Assembly (NCBI GenBank): GCA_903938815.1
Contig: CAJAES010000034.1
Coordinates: 1-64,000 of the forward strand
Length of the DNA stretch: 64,000 nt
Direction of reading: 5' to 3'
From: an uncultured beta proteobacterium
GTDB lineage: Bacteria; Pseudomonadota; Gammaproteobacteria; Burkholderiales; Burkholderiaceae_C
The position numbers and the translations under genes were made by a program. How positions within the stretch are numbered: position 1 is the stretch's first letter; each line of letters opens with the position of its first letter. The notes beneath the pieces were generated by a model. The model was not told the DNA's origin. It saw nothing but the letters and a program-made list of their open reading frames with translations, and ran no database searches. This document shows, in pieces, positions 7,884 to 19,687 of the stretch.

Positions 7884-10800
7884 ATCAAGCTCGCAACGAA
7901 GAAGCATTCGAAGCAAGCATTGAGTCGGCGCTTCTCAGCACCGGCTGGCAGCCGCGCGACCAATCCACCTACGACCTTACCCGCCATTTCTTCCCCCAAG
8001 AATCCCTGGCCTTCATCCGCACCACCCAACCCAAGGAATTGGCGCGGCTGGAGGCGCTGAATGGCGCCCAGACCGAAACGCAAATCCTCAAAGACCTAGT
8101 GCATTGGCTGGACACGCATGGCACGCTGGCCGTGCTTCGCAACGGTTTCAAATGCCAGGGTCGCACGCTACGCCTAGCCTTCTTCAAGCCCGCGCATGGC
8201 ATGAACCCCGAGCTGGCCACGCAGTACGCAGCCAACCGTTTGGGGGTGACGCGCCAGCTGCGTTACAGCCAGCAGAACACCAATGAGCTGGACCTTGTGC
8301 TCAGCGTCAATGGCCTGCCGGTGGCCACGGCCGAGCTGAAGAACCCGATTACGGGGCAGACGGTGGAACACGCCAAGCTGCAGTACCGGCAAGACCGCGA
8401 CCACCGTGAGCCGCTGTTCGAGTTCAAGCGCCGTGCGCTGGTGCACTTTGCGGTGGACACCGAACAGGTGTTCATGACCACGCGGCTGGCCGGTGGCGCC
8501 ACGCAGTTCCTGCCCTTCAACCAGGGCCACGCCGGTGGCGCTGGCAACCCGCCCGATGCTGGCGGCCAGCAGGTGCGCACCGCCTACCTGTGGCAAGAGG
8601 TGTGGGCGCGTGAGAGCTGGCTCGATATCTTGGCCCGCTTCATCCACCTGCAGGTGGAAGAGAAGAAGGGCGAAGACGGCCGGCGCATCCGCAAAGAGAC
8701 CCTGGTGTTCCCCCGCTACCACCAGTTGCAGGCAGTGCGCGCGCTGGAGGCAGCTGCCAAGACCGAGGGGCCGGGGCACAACTACCTGGTGGAGCACTCG
8801 GCCGGCAGCGGCAAGAGCAACACCATAGGCTGGCTGGCACACCGGCTGGCGTCGCTGCACGATGCGGTCGATGCCAAGGTGTTTGATTCGGTGATCGTCA
8901 TCACCGACCGGCGGGTGCTGGACAAGCAGCTGCAAGACACGATCTACCAGTTCAAGCACCGCCAAGGCGTGGTGCAGAAGATTGATGACGACTCGCGGCA
9001 GCTAGCCGAGGCGCTGACGGGCGGTGTGCCCATCATCATTTCCACGCTGCAGAAGTTCCCCTTCGTCACCCGGCAGTTGCTGAAGATGGCCGAGGAGCGT
9101 GGCGCAGCGGGGGATGGCGTGCTGCCCACCAAGCGCTGCGCGGTGATCATTGACGAAGCCCACAGCTCGCAATCTGGCGAAAGCGCCACCGACCTGAAAG
9201 AGGTGCTGGGCGGCAGCGTGCTGCGCGAGCGCGCGGCGCAGTACGCGGCCGAGGAAGGCGTGCAAGACCTGGACGCGCTCTACCGCAGCATGGCCAAGCG
9301 TGGCCAGCAGGCCAACATCAGCTTCTTCGCCTTCACCGCCACGCCCAAGCACAAGACGCTTGCGGTGTTCGGGCGCGAGGTGGCTGGCAGAGCGGGGCAG
9401 CCGTTTCACCGCTACACCATGAGGCAAGCCATTGAGGAAGGCTTCATCATGGATGTGCTCAAGCACTACACCACCTACGCCACCTACTACCAGTTTCTGA
9501 AGGCCGGCGAAGACGACCCCAACGTGGAGCGAAAGCAGGCGGCCAAGGCGCTGGCGCGCTTCATGCGGCTGCACCCCTACAACATCGCCCAGAAGACCGA
9601 GGTGATGGTGGAGCACTTCAACACCGCCACGCGCCACAAGCTGGGCGGCAAGGCCAAGGCCATGGTGGTGACTGGCTCTCGGCTGGAGGCGGTGCGCTAC
9701 AAGCGCGCGTTTGACGCCTACATCCGTGCCAAGGGCTACGGTTGGATCAAGACGCTGGTGGCCTTTTCGGGCGACGTTGTGGACGACGAGTTGCCCAACC
9801 AGACGTTCACCGAGGTGGGTCTGAACGGTGGCATCAAAGAGGCCGAGCTGCCCGAGCAGTTTGATTCACACGAGTACCAGGTACTGCTGGTGGCCGAGAA
9901 ATACCAGACGGGTTTTGACCAGCCGCTGCTGCACACCATGTATGTGGACAAGCGCCTGGCAGGCATCCAGGCGGTGCAGACGCTTTCGCGCCTGAACCGC
10001 ATGCACCCGCTGAAGGAAGACACCTTCGTGCTCGACTTTGTGAACGAGCGCGACGAGATTCGCGAGGCGTTCAAGCAGTTCTACGACGGCGCGCTGATGG
10101 GCGAAAGGGCCGAGCCGCACCAGATGTACGCCATCAAGGCCGAGCTGGACGCCTCTGGCATCTACCTGCAAGACGAAGTGGACCGCTTTGTGGCCATCTA
10201 CTTCAAGCCGCGTGAGCGGCAGAGCCCGGCCGACCACAACGCCATGAATGCCACCCTTGACCCGGCGGTGGACCGTTTCACGGCCCTGGTGGTGGCCGAC
10301 GCCGAGCAGGGCGAGCTGTGGCGCGGCAAGCTGAATGCTTTTCGCAATCTCTACGCGTTCTTGTCGCAGGTGATCCCGTACCAGGACTCGGACCTGGAAA
10401 TGCTCTACACCTACCTGCGACTGCTCTCGCCCAAGTTGCCCACACGTGGCGCAGGGCCGAACTACCACTTTGACGACGAGGTGCGGTTGGCCTACTACCG
10501 GCTGCAGAAGATCAGCGAAGGTTCCATTAGCCTGAGCGCTGGCACTGCTGCCCCACTTGACGGCCCGCGCGCGGTGGGCAGCGGTCTAGCGCGTGACGAA
10601 GAGGTGCCACTATCGCGCCTGATCGACGTGATGAACGAGCGCTTCGGCACGGACTTCACCGACGCAGACCAGCTCTTCTTCGACCAGATCATCGAAGCGG
10701 CCGTCAGCGAAACATCGCTGCAGGAGGCCGCCGCGGCCAACCCCGAAGACAAGTTCGCTCTGCTGTTCGCTGGGATGCTGGACACGTTGTTCATCGAGCG

Positions 10801-10933
10801 CATGGAACAGAACGAGGACATCTTTGCTCGTTTCATGAACGAGAAGGACTTCAAGCGCATCGTGGCCGACTGGGTTTCACGAACGGTGTACGAGAGGCTT
10901 CGCACTGGCACCGAGGACCGCGAGCAGCCCTAA
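7880..10933 (+). CDS. hsdR: Type I restriction-modification endonuclease / translocase subunit R
   Basis: Walker A HSAGSGKSNTIGWLAHRL; IIDEAHSSQSG; SF2 helicase motifs; start ATG 7880 overlaps the previous stop (ATGA). Confidence 0.92.
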   Translation: MNQARNEEAFEASIESALLSTGWQPRDQSTYDLTRHFFPQESLAFIRTTQPKELARLEALNGAQTETQILKDLVHWLDTHGTLAVLRNGFKCQGRTLRLAFFKPAHGMNPELATQYAANRLGVTRQLRYSQQNTNELDLVLSVNGLPVATAELKNPITGQTVEHAKLQYRQDRDHREPLFEFKRRALVHFAVDTEQVFMTTRLAGGATQFLPFNQGHAGGAGNPPDAGGQQVRTAYLWQEVWARESWLDILARFIHLQVEEKKGEDGRRIRKETLVFPRYHQLQAVRALEAAAKTEGPGHNYLVEHSAGSGKSNTIGWLAHRLASLHDAVDAKVFDSVIVITDRRVLDKQLQDTIYQFKHRQGVVQKIDDDSRQLAEALTGGVPIIISTLQKFPFVTRQLLKMAEERGAAGDGVLPTKRCAVIIDEAHSSQSGESATDLKEVLGGSVLRERAAQYAAEEGVQDLDALYRSMAKRGQQANISFFAFTATPKHKTLAVFGREVAGRAGQPFHRYTMRQAIEEGFIMDVLKHYTTYATYYQFLKAGEDDPNVERKQAAKALARFMRLHPYNIAQKTEVMVEHFNTATRHKLGGKAKAMVVTGSRLEAVRYKRAFDAYIRAKGYGWIKTLVAFSGDVVDDELPNQTFTEVGLNGGIKEAELPEQFDSHEYQVLLVAEKYQTGFDQPLLHTMYVDKRLAGIQAVQTLSRLNRMHPLKEDTFVLDFVNERDEIREAFKQFYDGALMGERAEPHQMYAIKAELDASGIYLQDEVDRFVAIYFKPRERQSPADHNAMNATLDPAVDRFTALVVADAEQGELWRGKLNAFRNLYAFLSQVIPYQDSDLEMLYTYLRLLSPKLPTRGAGPNYHFDDEVRLAYYRLQKISEGSISLSAGTAAPLDGPRAVGSGLARDEEVPLSRLIDVMNERFGTDFTDADQLFFDQIIEAAVSETSLQEAAAANPEDKFALLFAGMLDTLFIERMEQNEDIFARFMNEKDFKRIVADWVSRTVYERLRTGTEDREQP

Positions 10934-10990
10934 GTGCCTCACCTTGCCTGGCTCCGTCACTTGGGCACGACGCGGGATCTTGTCACTATC

Positions 10991-11021
10991 TGCGTCAGCA
11001 GTTTTTCACTCACTTGACGCA
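10991..11021. repeat. Inverted repeat TGCGTCA / TGACGCA in the hsdR-gyrB convergent intergenic region
   Basis: TGCGTCA(10991-10997) ... TGACGCA(11015-11021), perfect 7 bp. Confidence 0.6.
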
Positions 11022-11184
11022 ATTTTCAGTTTACGTGTCATCTGACAAGCAACCGCGGTGCTGGTCGACGCGGCTGTGGTTTAACGGATCTGCTCGTTAG
11101 CGAGTGCGAAGGCGGACGTTGCTCGGCTGAACAGGCACCCGGGCGGCTGTTACAAGTTATCAGGATTTTGAGAACCTACAAACC

Positions 11185-13776
<2,592 letters not shown>

Positions 13777-13797
13777 TCAGGCGCGCCGTGAGGCGCG

Positions 13798-14904
13798 TCA
13801 GATACGCATCGGCATCACGACGTACTTGAAACCGGGCTGGTCGGGCACGGTCAGCAGCGCGCTGGCCTGGCTGTCCTGCAGCTCGAGCTTCACCATGTCG
13901 GGGCCGATGTTGGCCAGGGCATCCATCAGGTAGGTCACGTTGAAACCGATCTCGATGGCGTCACCGTCGTAGTCGATCTCGAGCTCTTCCTTGGCCTCTT
14001 CCTGCTCGGCGTTGCTGGACGCGATGCGCAGCACGCCCGGCTCGATGTTCAGGCGCACACCCTTGAACTTCTCGCTGGTCAGGATGGCGGCGCGCTGCAG
14101 GCAACCCAGCAGCGGCACACGGCCCAGCACCACGATGTTCTTGTGGTTCTTCGGGATCACGCGGTTGTAGTCGGGGAACTTGCCCTCGACCAGCTTGGTG
14201 ACGAACTCCATGCCCGAGAAGCCGAACTTCGCCTGGTTGGCGGCGAAGCGCATCTCGATGGGGGTGTCCTCGTCCTTCAGCAGGCGCTGCAGCTCCAGCA
14301 CGGTCTTGCGCGGCAGGATGACTTCCTGCTTGGGCACCTCGTGCTCCAGCGTGGCCTGGGCCAGCCCCAGGCGGTGGCCGTCGGTGGCCACCAGCGTGAG
14401 CGTCTTGCCTTCGGCGATGAACAGGATGCCGTTGAGGTAGTAGCGGATGTCGTGCACCGCCATCGCGAAGTGCACCTGGTTGATCAGGGCCTTGAGCGTC
14501 TTCTGCGGCACGGCCGACATCGGACCGAAATCGACCGCCTCGTTGACGAGCGGGAAGTCGTCGGCCGGGAGCGTCTGCAGCGTGAAGCGGCTCTTGCCGC
14601 CGGTGAGCGTGAGCTTGTTCTGGGCCGCCGAGATCGTGACCGTCTGGTCCGAAGGCAGGGCCCGCAGGATGTCGATGAGCTTACGCGCACCGACGGTGGT
14701 GGCGAAGCTGCCGGCGTCGCCGCCGAGCTCGGCGTTCGTGCGGACCTGGATCTCGAGATCGCTGGTGGTGAACTCGATGCCCGGCCCGTTCTTGCGCAAC
14801 AGGACGTTGGCCAGGATGGGCAGCGTGTGGCGGCGCTCGACGATGCCGGCGACGGACTGCAACGCGGCAAGGAGCTGTTCCTGAGCTGCTTTCAAGACAA
14901 TCAT
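13798..14904 (-). CDS. dnaN: DNA polymerase III beta clamp
   Basis: MIVLKAAQEQLLAALQSVAGIVERRHTLPILANVLL...; C-term KYVVMPMRI. Confidence 0.98.
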   Translation of the reverse strand: MIVLKAAQEQLLAALQSVAGIVERRHTLPILANVLLRKNGPGIEFTTSDLEIQVRTNAELGGDAGSFATTVGARKLIDILRALPSDQTVTISAAQNKLTLTGGKSRFTLQTLPADDFPLVNEAVDFGPMSAVPQKTLKALINQVHFAMAVHDIRYYLNGILFIAEGKTLTLVATDGHRLGLAQATLEHEVPKQEVILPRKTVLELQRLLKDEDTPIEMRFAANQAKFGFSGMEFVTKLVEGKFPDYNRVIPKNHKNIVVLGRVPLLGCLQRAAILTSEKFKGVRLNIEPGVLRIASSNAEQEEAKEELEIDYDGDAIEIGFNVTYLMDALANIGPDMVKLELQDSQASALLTVPDQPGFKYVVMPMRI

Positions 14905-15127
14905 GTCTTTACCTTTTTATAAGCCTGGTAGTCGTAGTAGGGGGCGACCGAACCTGTGTACAACGCTATTTTCCCCTTTTCCATCAGCACCTTAGGCGGG
15001 CACGAACCCTGTGCGCTGTTTCGGTATGGGGAAACGGCTGGAGATGAACAACTTCGGGTTCCGGCCGAGGCCTGTGGACAAGCCATGAGTTGTGCCGGAA
15101 TTGTCCCCAGGCTTTCACGGGCGGTTC
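14905..15127. promoter_or_regulatory. dnaA-dnaN intergenic region with DnaA-box-like sequences
   Basis: TGTGGACAA at 15073-15081, TGTGTACAA at 14955-14963, TTGTCCCCA at 15101-15109. Confidence 0.5.
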
Positions 15128-16582
15128 TCACCCTTTCAGCGTCTGTTCCAGCACGTGCAGCTGCTGGTTCAGTTCGGTGTTCTTGGTGCGCTCGGCGCCG
15201 ATCTTGCGCACTGCGTGCAGTACCGTGGTGTGGTCGCGCCCGCCGAAGAGCTCGCCGATCTCGGGCAGGCTCTTCTGGGTCATTTCCTTGGCCAGGAACA
15301 TCGCGATCTGCCGCGGCCGCGCGATGCTGGCGGGCCGCTTCTTGCTGTACATGTCGGCGACCTTGATCTTGTAGAAGTCGGCCACCGTCTTCTGGATGTT
15401 CTCGACCCCGATCTGGCGGTTCTGGATGGACAACAGGTCCTTCAGGGCCTCGCGGGCGAGGCCGATGCTGATTTCCTTGTGGCTGAAGCGCGCGTAGGCC
15501 AGCACCTTGCGCAGCGCCCCCTCGAGCTCGCGCACGTTGGCGCGCACGTTCTTGGCCACGAAGAAGGCCACGTCCTCGGGCATCTCGATGCCGTCGCCAC
15601 GCGCCTTCTGCAGCAGGATGGCCACCCGCATCTCGAGTTCGGGTGGCTCGATGGCCACCGTCAGGCCAGCGTCGAAACGGCTCGTGAGGCGCTCGTCGAT
15701 GTCCACCAGCCCCTTGGGGTAGGTGTCGCTGGTCATGATGATGTGCGCGCGCTTGGCCAGCAGGGCTTCGAAGGCGTTGAAGAACTCCTCCTGCGTGCGC
15801 TCCTTGCCGGCGAAGAACTGCACGTCGTCGATCAGCAGCAGGTCGAGCTGGTGGTACTTGGCCTTGAGCTCGTCGAAGGTCTTGCGCTGGTAGTTCTTGA
15901 CGACGTCGCTGATGAACTGCTCGGCGTGCAGGTACAGCACGCGCGCATCGGGCTTGTCCTTGAGCAGGGCGTTGCCCACGGCGTTCATGAGGTGCGTCTT
16001 GCCGAGGCCGACGCCGCCGTAGATGAACAGCGGGTTGTACATGGCGCCCGGCGCGCCGGCCACGTGCAGGGCCGCGGTGCGCGCCATCTGGTTGGCGCGG
16101 CCGGCGACGAGCGTGTCGAAGGTGAGCGCGCTGTTGAGCTTGTGGCGCGTGGATGCCGGGGCCGGCGATGCACCTGACGCGGACGCTGCAGCGTGGCCTG
16201 TGCTGTTGTTGGTGCCGTTAATGGTGCCGTTGCCGGTGCCGTGGCTGGCTTGGCCGCCGGTTGCGGGCGTTTCGTCGTTCGCCGGTGCCAGCACGGTGGC
16301 GGGCGGGCGCACGGCGGGGAGTTCGCGCGGTGCGAGCTGCAGGTCCAGGCGCACGGGGTGGCCGGCCAGATCGCTCAGCACGGCCTCGATGCGGCCGGCG
16401 TACTGCGTGCGGATCCAGTCGAGCTTGAAACGGTTGGGCACGCGCACGCTGACGCGGGTAGTCGCGTCGTCCTGCGCTTCCACCTGGGCCGGCGGCAGCG
16501 GCCGGATCCAGGTGTTGAACTGCTGTTCAGGCAATTCGGTTGCAAGGCGGTCGCAACCGCGTTGCCAGAGGTCGGGGGTCAT
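15128..16582 (-). CDS. dnaA: Chromosomal replication initiator protein DnaA
   Basis: [66 protein letters not shown]. Start set at ATG 16582 rather than the ORF-track start at 16690. Confidence 0.97.
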   Translation of the reverse strand: MTPDLWQRGCDRLATELPEQQFNTWIRPLPPAQVEAQDDATTRVSVRVPNRFKLDWIRTQYAGRIEAVLSDLAGHPVRLDLQLAPRELPAVRPPATVLAPANDETPATGGQASHGTGNGTINGTNNSTGHAAASASGASPAPASTRHKLNSALTFDTLVAGRANQMARTAALHVAGAPGAMYNPLFIYGGVGLGKTHLMNAVGNALLKDKPDARVLYLHAEQFISDVVKNYQRKTFDELKAKYHQLDLLLIDDVQFFAGKERTQEEFFNAFEALLAKRAHIIMTSDTYPKGLVDIDERLTSRFDAGLTVAIEPPELEMRVAILLQKARGDGIEMPEDVAFFVAKNVRANVRELEGALRKVLAYARFSHKEISIGLAREALKDLLSIQNRQIGVENIQKTVADFYKIKVADMYSKKRPASIARPRQIAMFLAKEMTQKSLPEIGELFGGRDHTTVLHAVRKIGAERTKNTELNQQLHVLEQTLKG

Positions 16583-16883
16583 CGGGGGATCACGCGGGGG
16601 GTGTGGACATCTTCTTCTATTGGGCTCCGGCAGCAGGCCTGTCGTGAGCACGGGGAGCGTAGTTATCCACAGTTTCCGTCTCGGGGTCAAGCCCCGTGCA
16701 AACCTAGAGCCTGTGGTGCAAGTCTTTGACCGGTAAAGCGTTTTCTGCTGTAATCGTGGGTTTCCCGGATCCGGAAAAAGCGGCTGGTGGCGTGCATGCG
16801 CGCCTCAGCTGGCTGCAACGCGCCTTTCGCGTTGGCTCCCGACCGGTGTCCTTGTTCCCCGTTTGCCTGTCGCAGGACCTGCC
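16583..16883. promoter_or_regulatory. Candidate oriC / divergent dnaA-rpmH promoter region
   Basis: Perfect DnaA box TTATCCACA at 16663-16671; degenerate TGTGGACAT at 16602-16610; divergent dnaA / rpmH. Confidence 0.6.
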
Positions 16884-17021
16884 ATGAAGCGCACCTATCA
16901 GCCCTCCAAGACCCGCCGCGCCCGCACCCACGGCTTCCTCGTGCGCATGAAGACGCGCGGCGGCCGTGCCGTGATCGCCGCGCGCCGCTCCAAGGGCCGC
17001 AAGCGCCTCGGCCTCGTCTAA
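16884..17021 (+). CDS. rpmH: 50S ribosomal protein L34
   Basis: [45 protein letters not shown] (45 aa; absent from the ORF track because it is short). Confidence 0.97.
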   Translation: MKRTYQPSKTRRARTHGFLVRMKTRGGRAVIAARRSKGRKRLGLV

Positions 17022-17055
17022 GCACGAGTCTGAGCGCCAGCCACCCGGGTCGGCC

Positions 17056-17499
17056 ATGATCGGCCGTCTTGTGCACAGCGCCGATTTCCAACGCCTGCTC
17101 GCGTCGCCTGCCTGGTCGCGAAGTGCCCACTTCGCCGTTCACCACTTGCCGGTGCGGCCTTCCGTGGCCAAAAAGCCCGCTAGCAAGGCCGCGGAATCAG
17201 AGTTATCCACAGGCGAGTTGAACAACCTGCCCCCATCTGTGGACAAGTCTCCTGACGATCACTGGCTGGGCGCTGTTCTGCCGAAGCGTCTGGCGCGTCG
17301 TGCCGTGACACGCAACCTGCTGCGGCGTCAGATCCGCGCGGCGATCGATCGCCACCGCGCCACGCTGCCGCCCGGCTTGTGGGTGGTGCGGCTGCGCAGC
17401 ACGTTCGCACGCACCGAATTCCTGTCGGCGGCCTCCGAGCCGCTGCGGCAGGCGGCGCGCGCCGAACTCGACCGCGCGCTGCAGCCGCGCGCACGCTGA
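17056..17499 (+). CDS. rnpA: Ribonuclease P protein component
   Basis: Position between rpmH and yidD; LGAVLPKRLARRAVTRNLLRRQIR motif. Contains an insertion ELSTGELNNLPPSVDKS. Confidence 0.93.
   Translation: MIGRLVHSADFQRLLASPAWSRSAHFAVHHLPVRPSVAKKPASKAAESELSTGELNNLPPSVDKSPDDHWLGAVLPKRLARRAVTRNLLRRQIRAAIDRHRATLPPGLWVVRLRSTFARTEFLSAASEPLRQAARAELDRALQPRAR
17203..17246. promoter_or_regulatory. DnaA-box-like pair inside the rnpA coding sequence
   Basis: TTATCCACA at 17203-17211 (perfect) and TGTGGACAA at 17238-17246 (one mismatch to TGTGGATAA), opposite orientations. Confidence 0.6.
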
Positions 17500-17504
17500 A
17501 CGCC

Positions 17505-17804
17505 ATGTCACCGCGCCACTGGCCTCGCCAGGCCCTGATCGGGCTCGTGCAGGGCTACCGCTATCTGCTCAAGCCCTGGCTGGGCAACGCCTGCCGCTTC
17601 GAGCCCACGTGTTCGCAATACGCGCTCGATGCCCTGCGCGCCCACGGGGCCGCCGCCGGCGCCACGCTGGCTGCGGGGCGTCTGCTGCGCTGCCACCCCT
17701 GGTGTGACGGCGGCCACGACCCCGTACCCTCTCGCGCCCCGCGCCTCTTCACGCGACTCGGCCTGGGCGCCGACGACCCTCTTTCGCATCGGAAACCTTC
17801 ATGA
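17505..17804 (+). CDS. yidD: Membrane protein insertion efficiency factor YidD
   Basis: GLVQGYRYLLKPWLGNACRFEPTCSQYALDALRAHG...RLLRCHPWCDGGHDPVP. Confidence 0.95.
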   Translation: MSPRHWPRQALIGLVQGYRYLLKPWLGNACRFEPTCSQYALDALRAHGAAAGATLAAGRLLRCHPWCDGGHDPVPSRAPRLFTRLGLGADDPLSHRKPS

Positions 17805-19498
17805 ACGACATTCGCCGCACCCTGCTCTGGGTGGTCTTCACGATGTCGCTCGTCCTGCTCTGGGACGCGTGGAACAAGCACACCGGCCAGCCGTCGATCT
17901 TCGGCGGCACGCCTCGCCCGGCCGCTTCGGCGCCGGCAGCTGGCACCGCCCCGGGCGCCGTGCCGGCATCGGGCGTTCCCGCTGCCATCGCCACCACCGC
18001 TTCGGGCTCACTGCCCGCTGCCAGCGCCGCAGGCGTGCCGGCTGCGGCCGCGCCGGCGCCGCAGGCTGAACTGCTGACGGTGAGCACCGATGTCATGCGC
18101 GTCACGCTCGACCCGCGCGGCGGCACCATCGTCGGCCTGGAACTCCTGAAGTACGCCGACCACAACGACAAGGGCGGCCCCGTGAAGCTGCTCGACCAGA
18201 GCGGCTCGCGCGTCTACGTGGCGCAGACCGGCCTGATCAGCACCCAGGCCGGCGCCGCACTGCCGAACCACCTGACGCCCATGAGCGTGCAGCCCGGCCC
18301 GCGTGAGCTGGCCGCGGGCGCCGACGCCCTGAGCGTGAGCTTCGAGGCCACGGGCGCCGACGGCGTGAAGCTGGTCAAGACCCTGAGCTTCCCGCGGGGC
18401 GGCTACACCATCGGCGTCAAGCACGAGGTCACCAACGGCAGCGCCGCGCCGGTCGACCCGCAGCTCTACCTGCAACTGGCCCGCGACGGCAACCCGCCCG
18501 CGGGCGAGTCGTCGTTCTACTTCACCTTCACCGGCCCGGCCGTCTACACCGACGCCACCAAGTTCAAGAAGATCGACTTCAAGGACATCGAGAAGGGCAA
18601 GGCCGACCACGCCAAGAACGCCAGCGAAGGCTGGATCGCGATGGTTCAGCACTACTTCACCAGCGCCTGGCTGCTGCCGGCGGGCGTGTCGCGCGAGTTC
18701 CGCACGGCCAAGGTGTCGAACAACCTGTACTCGGTGGCCATGGTCACGTCGCTGGGCGCCGTGGCGCCGGGCACCGCCAAGGCCCAGGAGGCCACGCTCT
18801 ACGTGGGCCCGCAGGAAGAGTACAAGCTCGCCGCGCTGGCCCCGGGCCTGGAACTCGTGAAGGACTACGGCTGGCTGACCATCCTGTCCAAGCCGCTGTT
18901 CTGGCTGCTGACGCAGCTGCACAACCTCATCGGCAACTGGGGCTGGGCCATCGTGGCGCTGGTCGTGCTGCTGAAGGCCGCGTTCTACTGGCTCAACGCC
19001 AGCGCCTACAAGTCCATGGCCAAGATGAAGGCCGTGAACCCGAAGGTGATGGAAATGCGGGAGCGGCTGAAGGACAAGCCGCAGCAGATGCAGCAGGAAA
19101 TGATGCGCATCTACCGCGAGGAGAAGGTCAACCCGCTGGGCGGCTGCCTGCCCATCGTCGTGCAGATGCCGTTCTTCATCGCGCTGTACTGGGTGCTGCT
19201 GTCCAGCGTCGAGATGCGCAATGCGCCGTGGGTCGGCTGGATCACGGACCTGTCCGCCATCGACCCGTGGTTCATCCTGCCGGTGCTGATGACGCTGTCC
19301 TCGCTGTTCCAGGTCTGGCTGAACCCCACGCCGCCGGACCCGATGCAGGCCAAGCTCATGTGGATCATGCCGCTGGCCTTCAGCTTCATGTTCTTCTTTT
19401 TCCCGGCCGGCCTGGTGCTGTACTGGCTGACGAACAACATCCTGTCGATCGCGCAGCAGTGGTTCATCAACCGCCAACTCGGCGTGTTGGGCAAGTAG
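17801..19498 (+). CDS. yidC: Membrane protein insertase YidC
   Basis: MNDIRRTLLWVVFTMSLVLLWDAWNKHTG; NPLGGCLPIVVQMPFFIALYWVLLSSVEMR. Confidence 0.97.
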   Translation: MNDIRRTLLWVVFTMSLVLLWDAWNKHTGQPSIFGGTPRPAASAPAAGTAPGAVPASGVPAAIATTASGSLPAASAAGVPAAAAPAPQAELLTVSTDVMRVTLDPRGGTIVGLELLKYADHNDKGGPVKLLDQSGSRVYVAQTGLISTQAGAALPNHLTPMSVQPGPRELAAGADALSVSFEATGADGVKLVKTLSFPRGGYTIGVKHEVTNGSAAPVDPQLYLQLARDGNPPAGESSFYFTFTGPAVYTDATKFKKIDFKDIEKGKADHAKNASEGWIAMVQHYFTSAWLLPAGVSREFRTAKVSNNLYSVAMVTSLGAVAPGTAKAQEATLYVGPQEEYKLAALAPGLELVKDYGWLTILSKPLFWLLTQLHNLIGNWGWAIVALVVLLKAAFYWLNASAYKSMAKMKAVNPKVMEMRERLKDKPQQMQQEMMRIYREEKVNPLGGCLPIVVQMPFFIALYWVLLSSVEMRNAPWVGWITDLSAIDPWFILPVLMTLSSLFQVWLNPTPPDPMQAKLMWIMPLAFSFMFFFFPAGLVLYWLTNNILSIAQQWFINRQLGVLGK

Positions 19499-19687
19499 TT
19501 CACACCTGGGGGGTCTGATCCCTCGCCAGGGGGTTGAGTCGGGGCCTGAACGGGCCGACCATGCAGTCATGCGGGTCGACCCGGTTCAACCACCGGCTCT
19601 GGAGACCGACGCTGCCGACCGCAAGGCCCGACACGTCCCTCCGCCCGCGCCATCTCCCCTGGCGGCGCGCGTCACAATGATTCCAAC

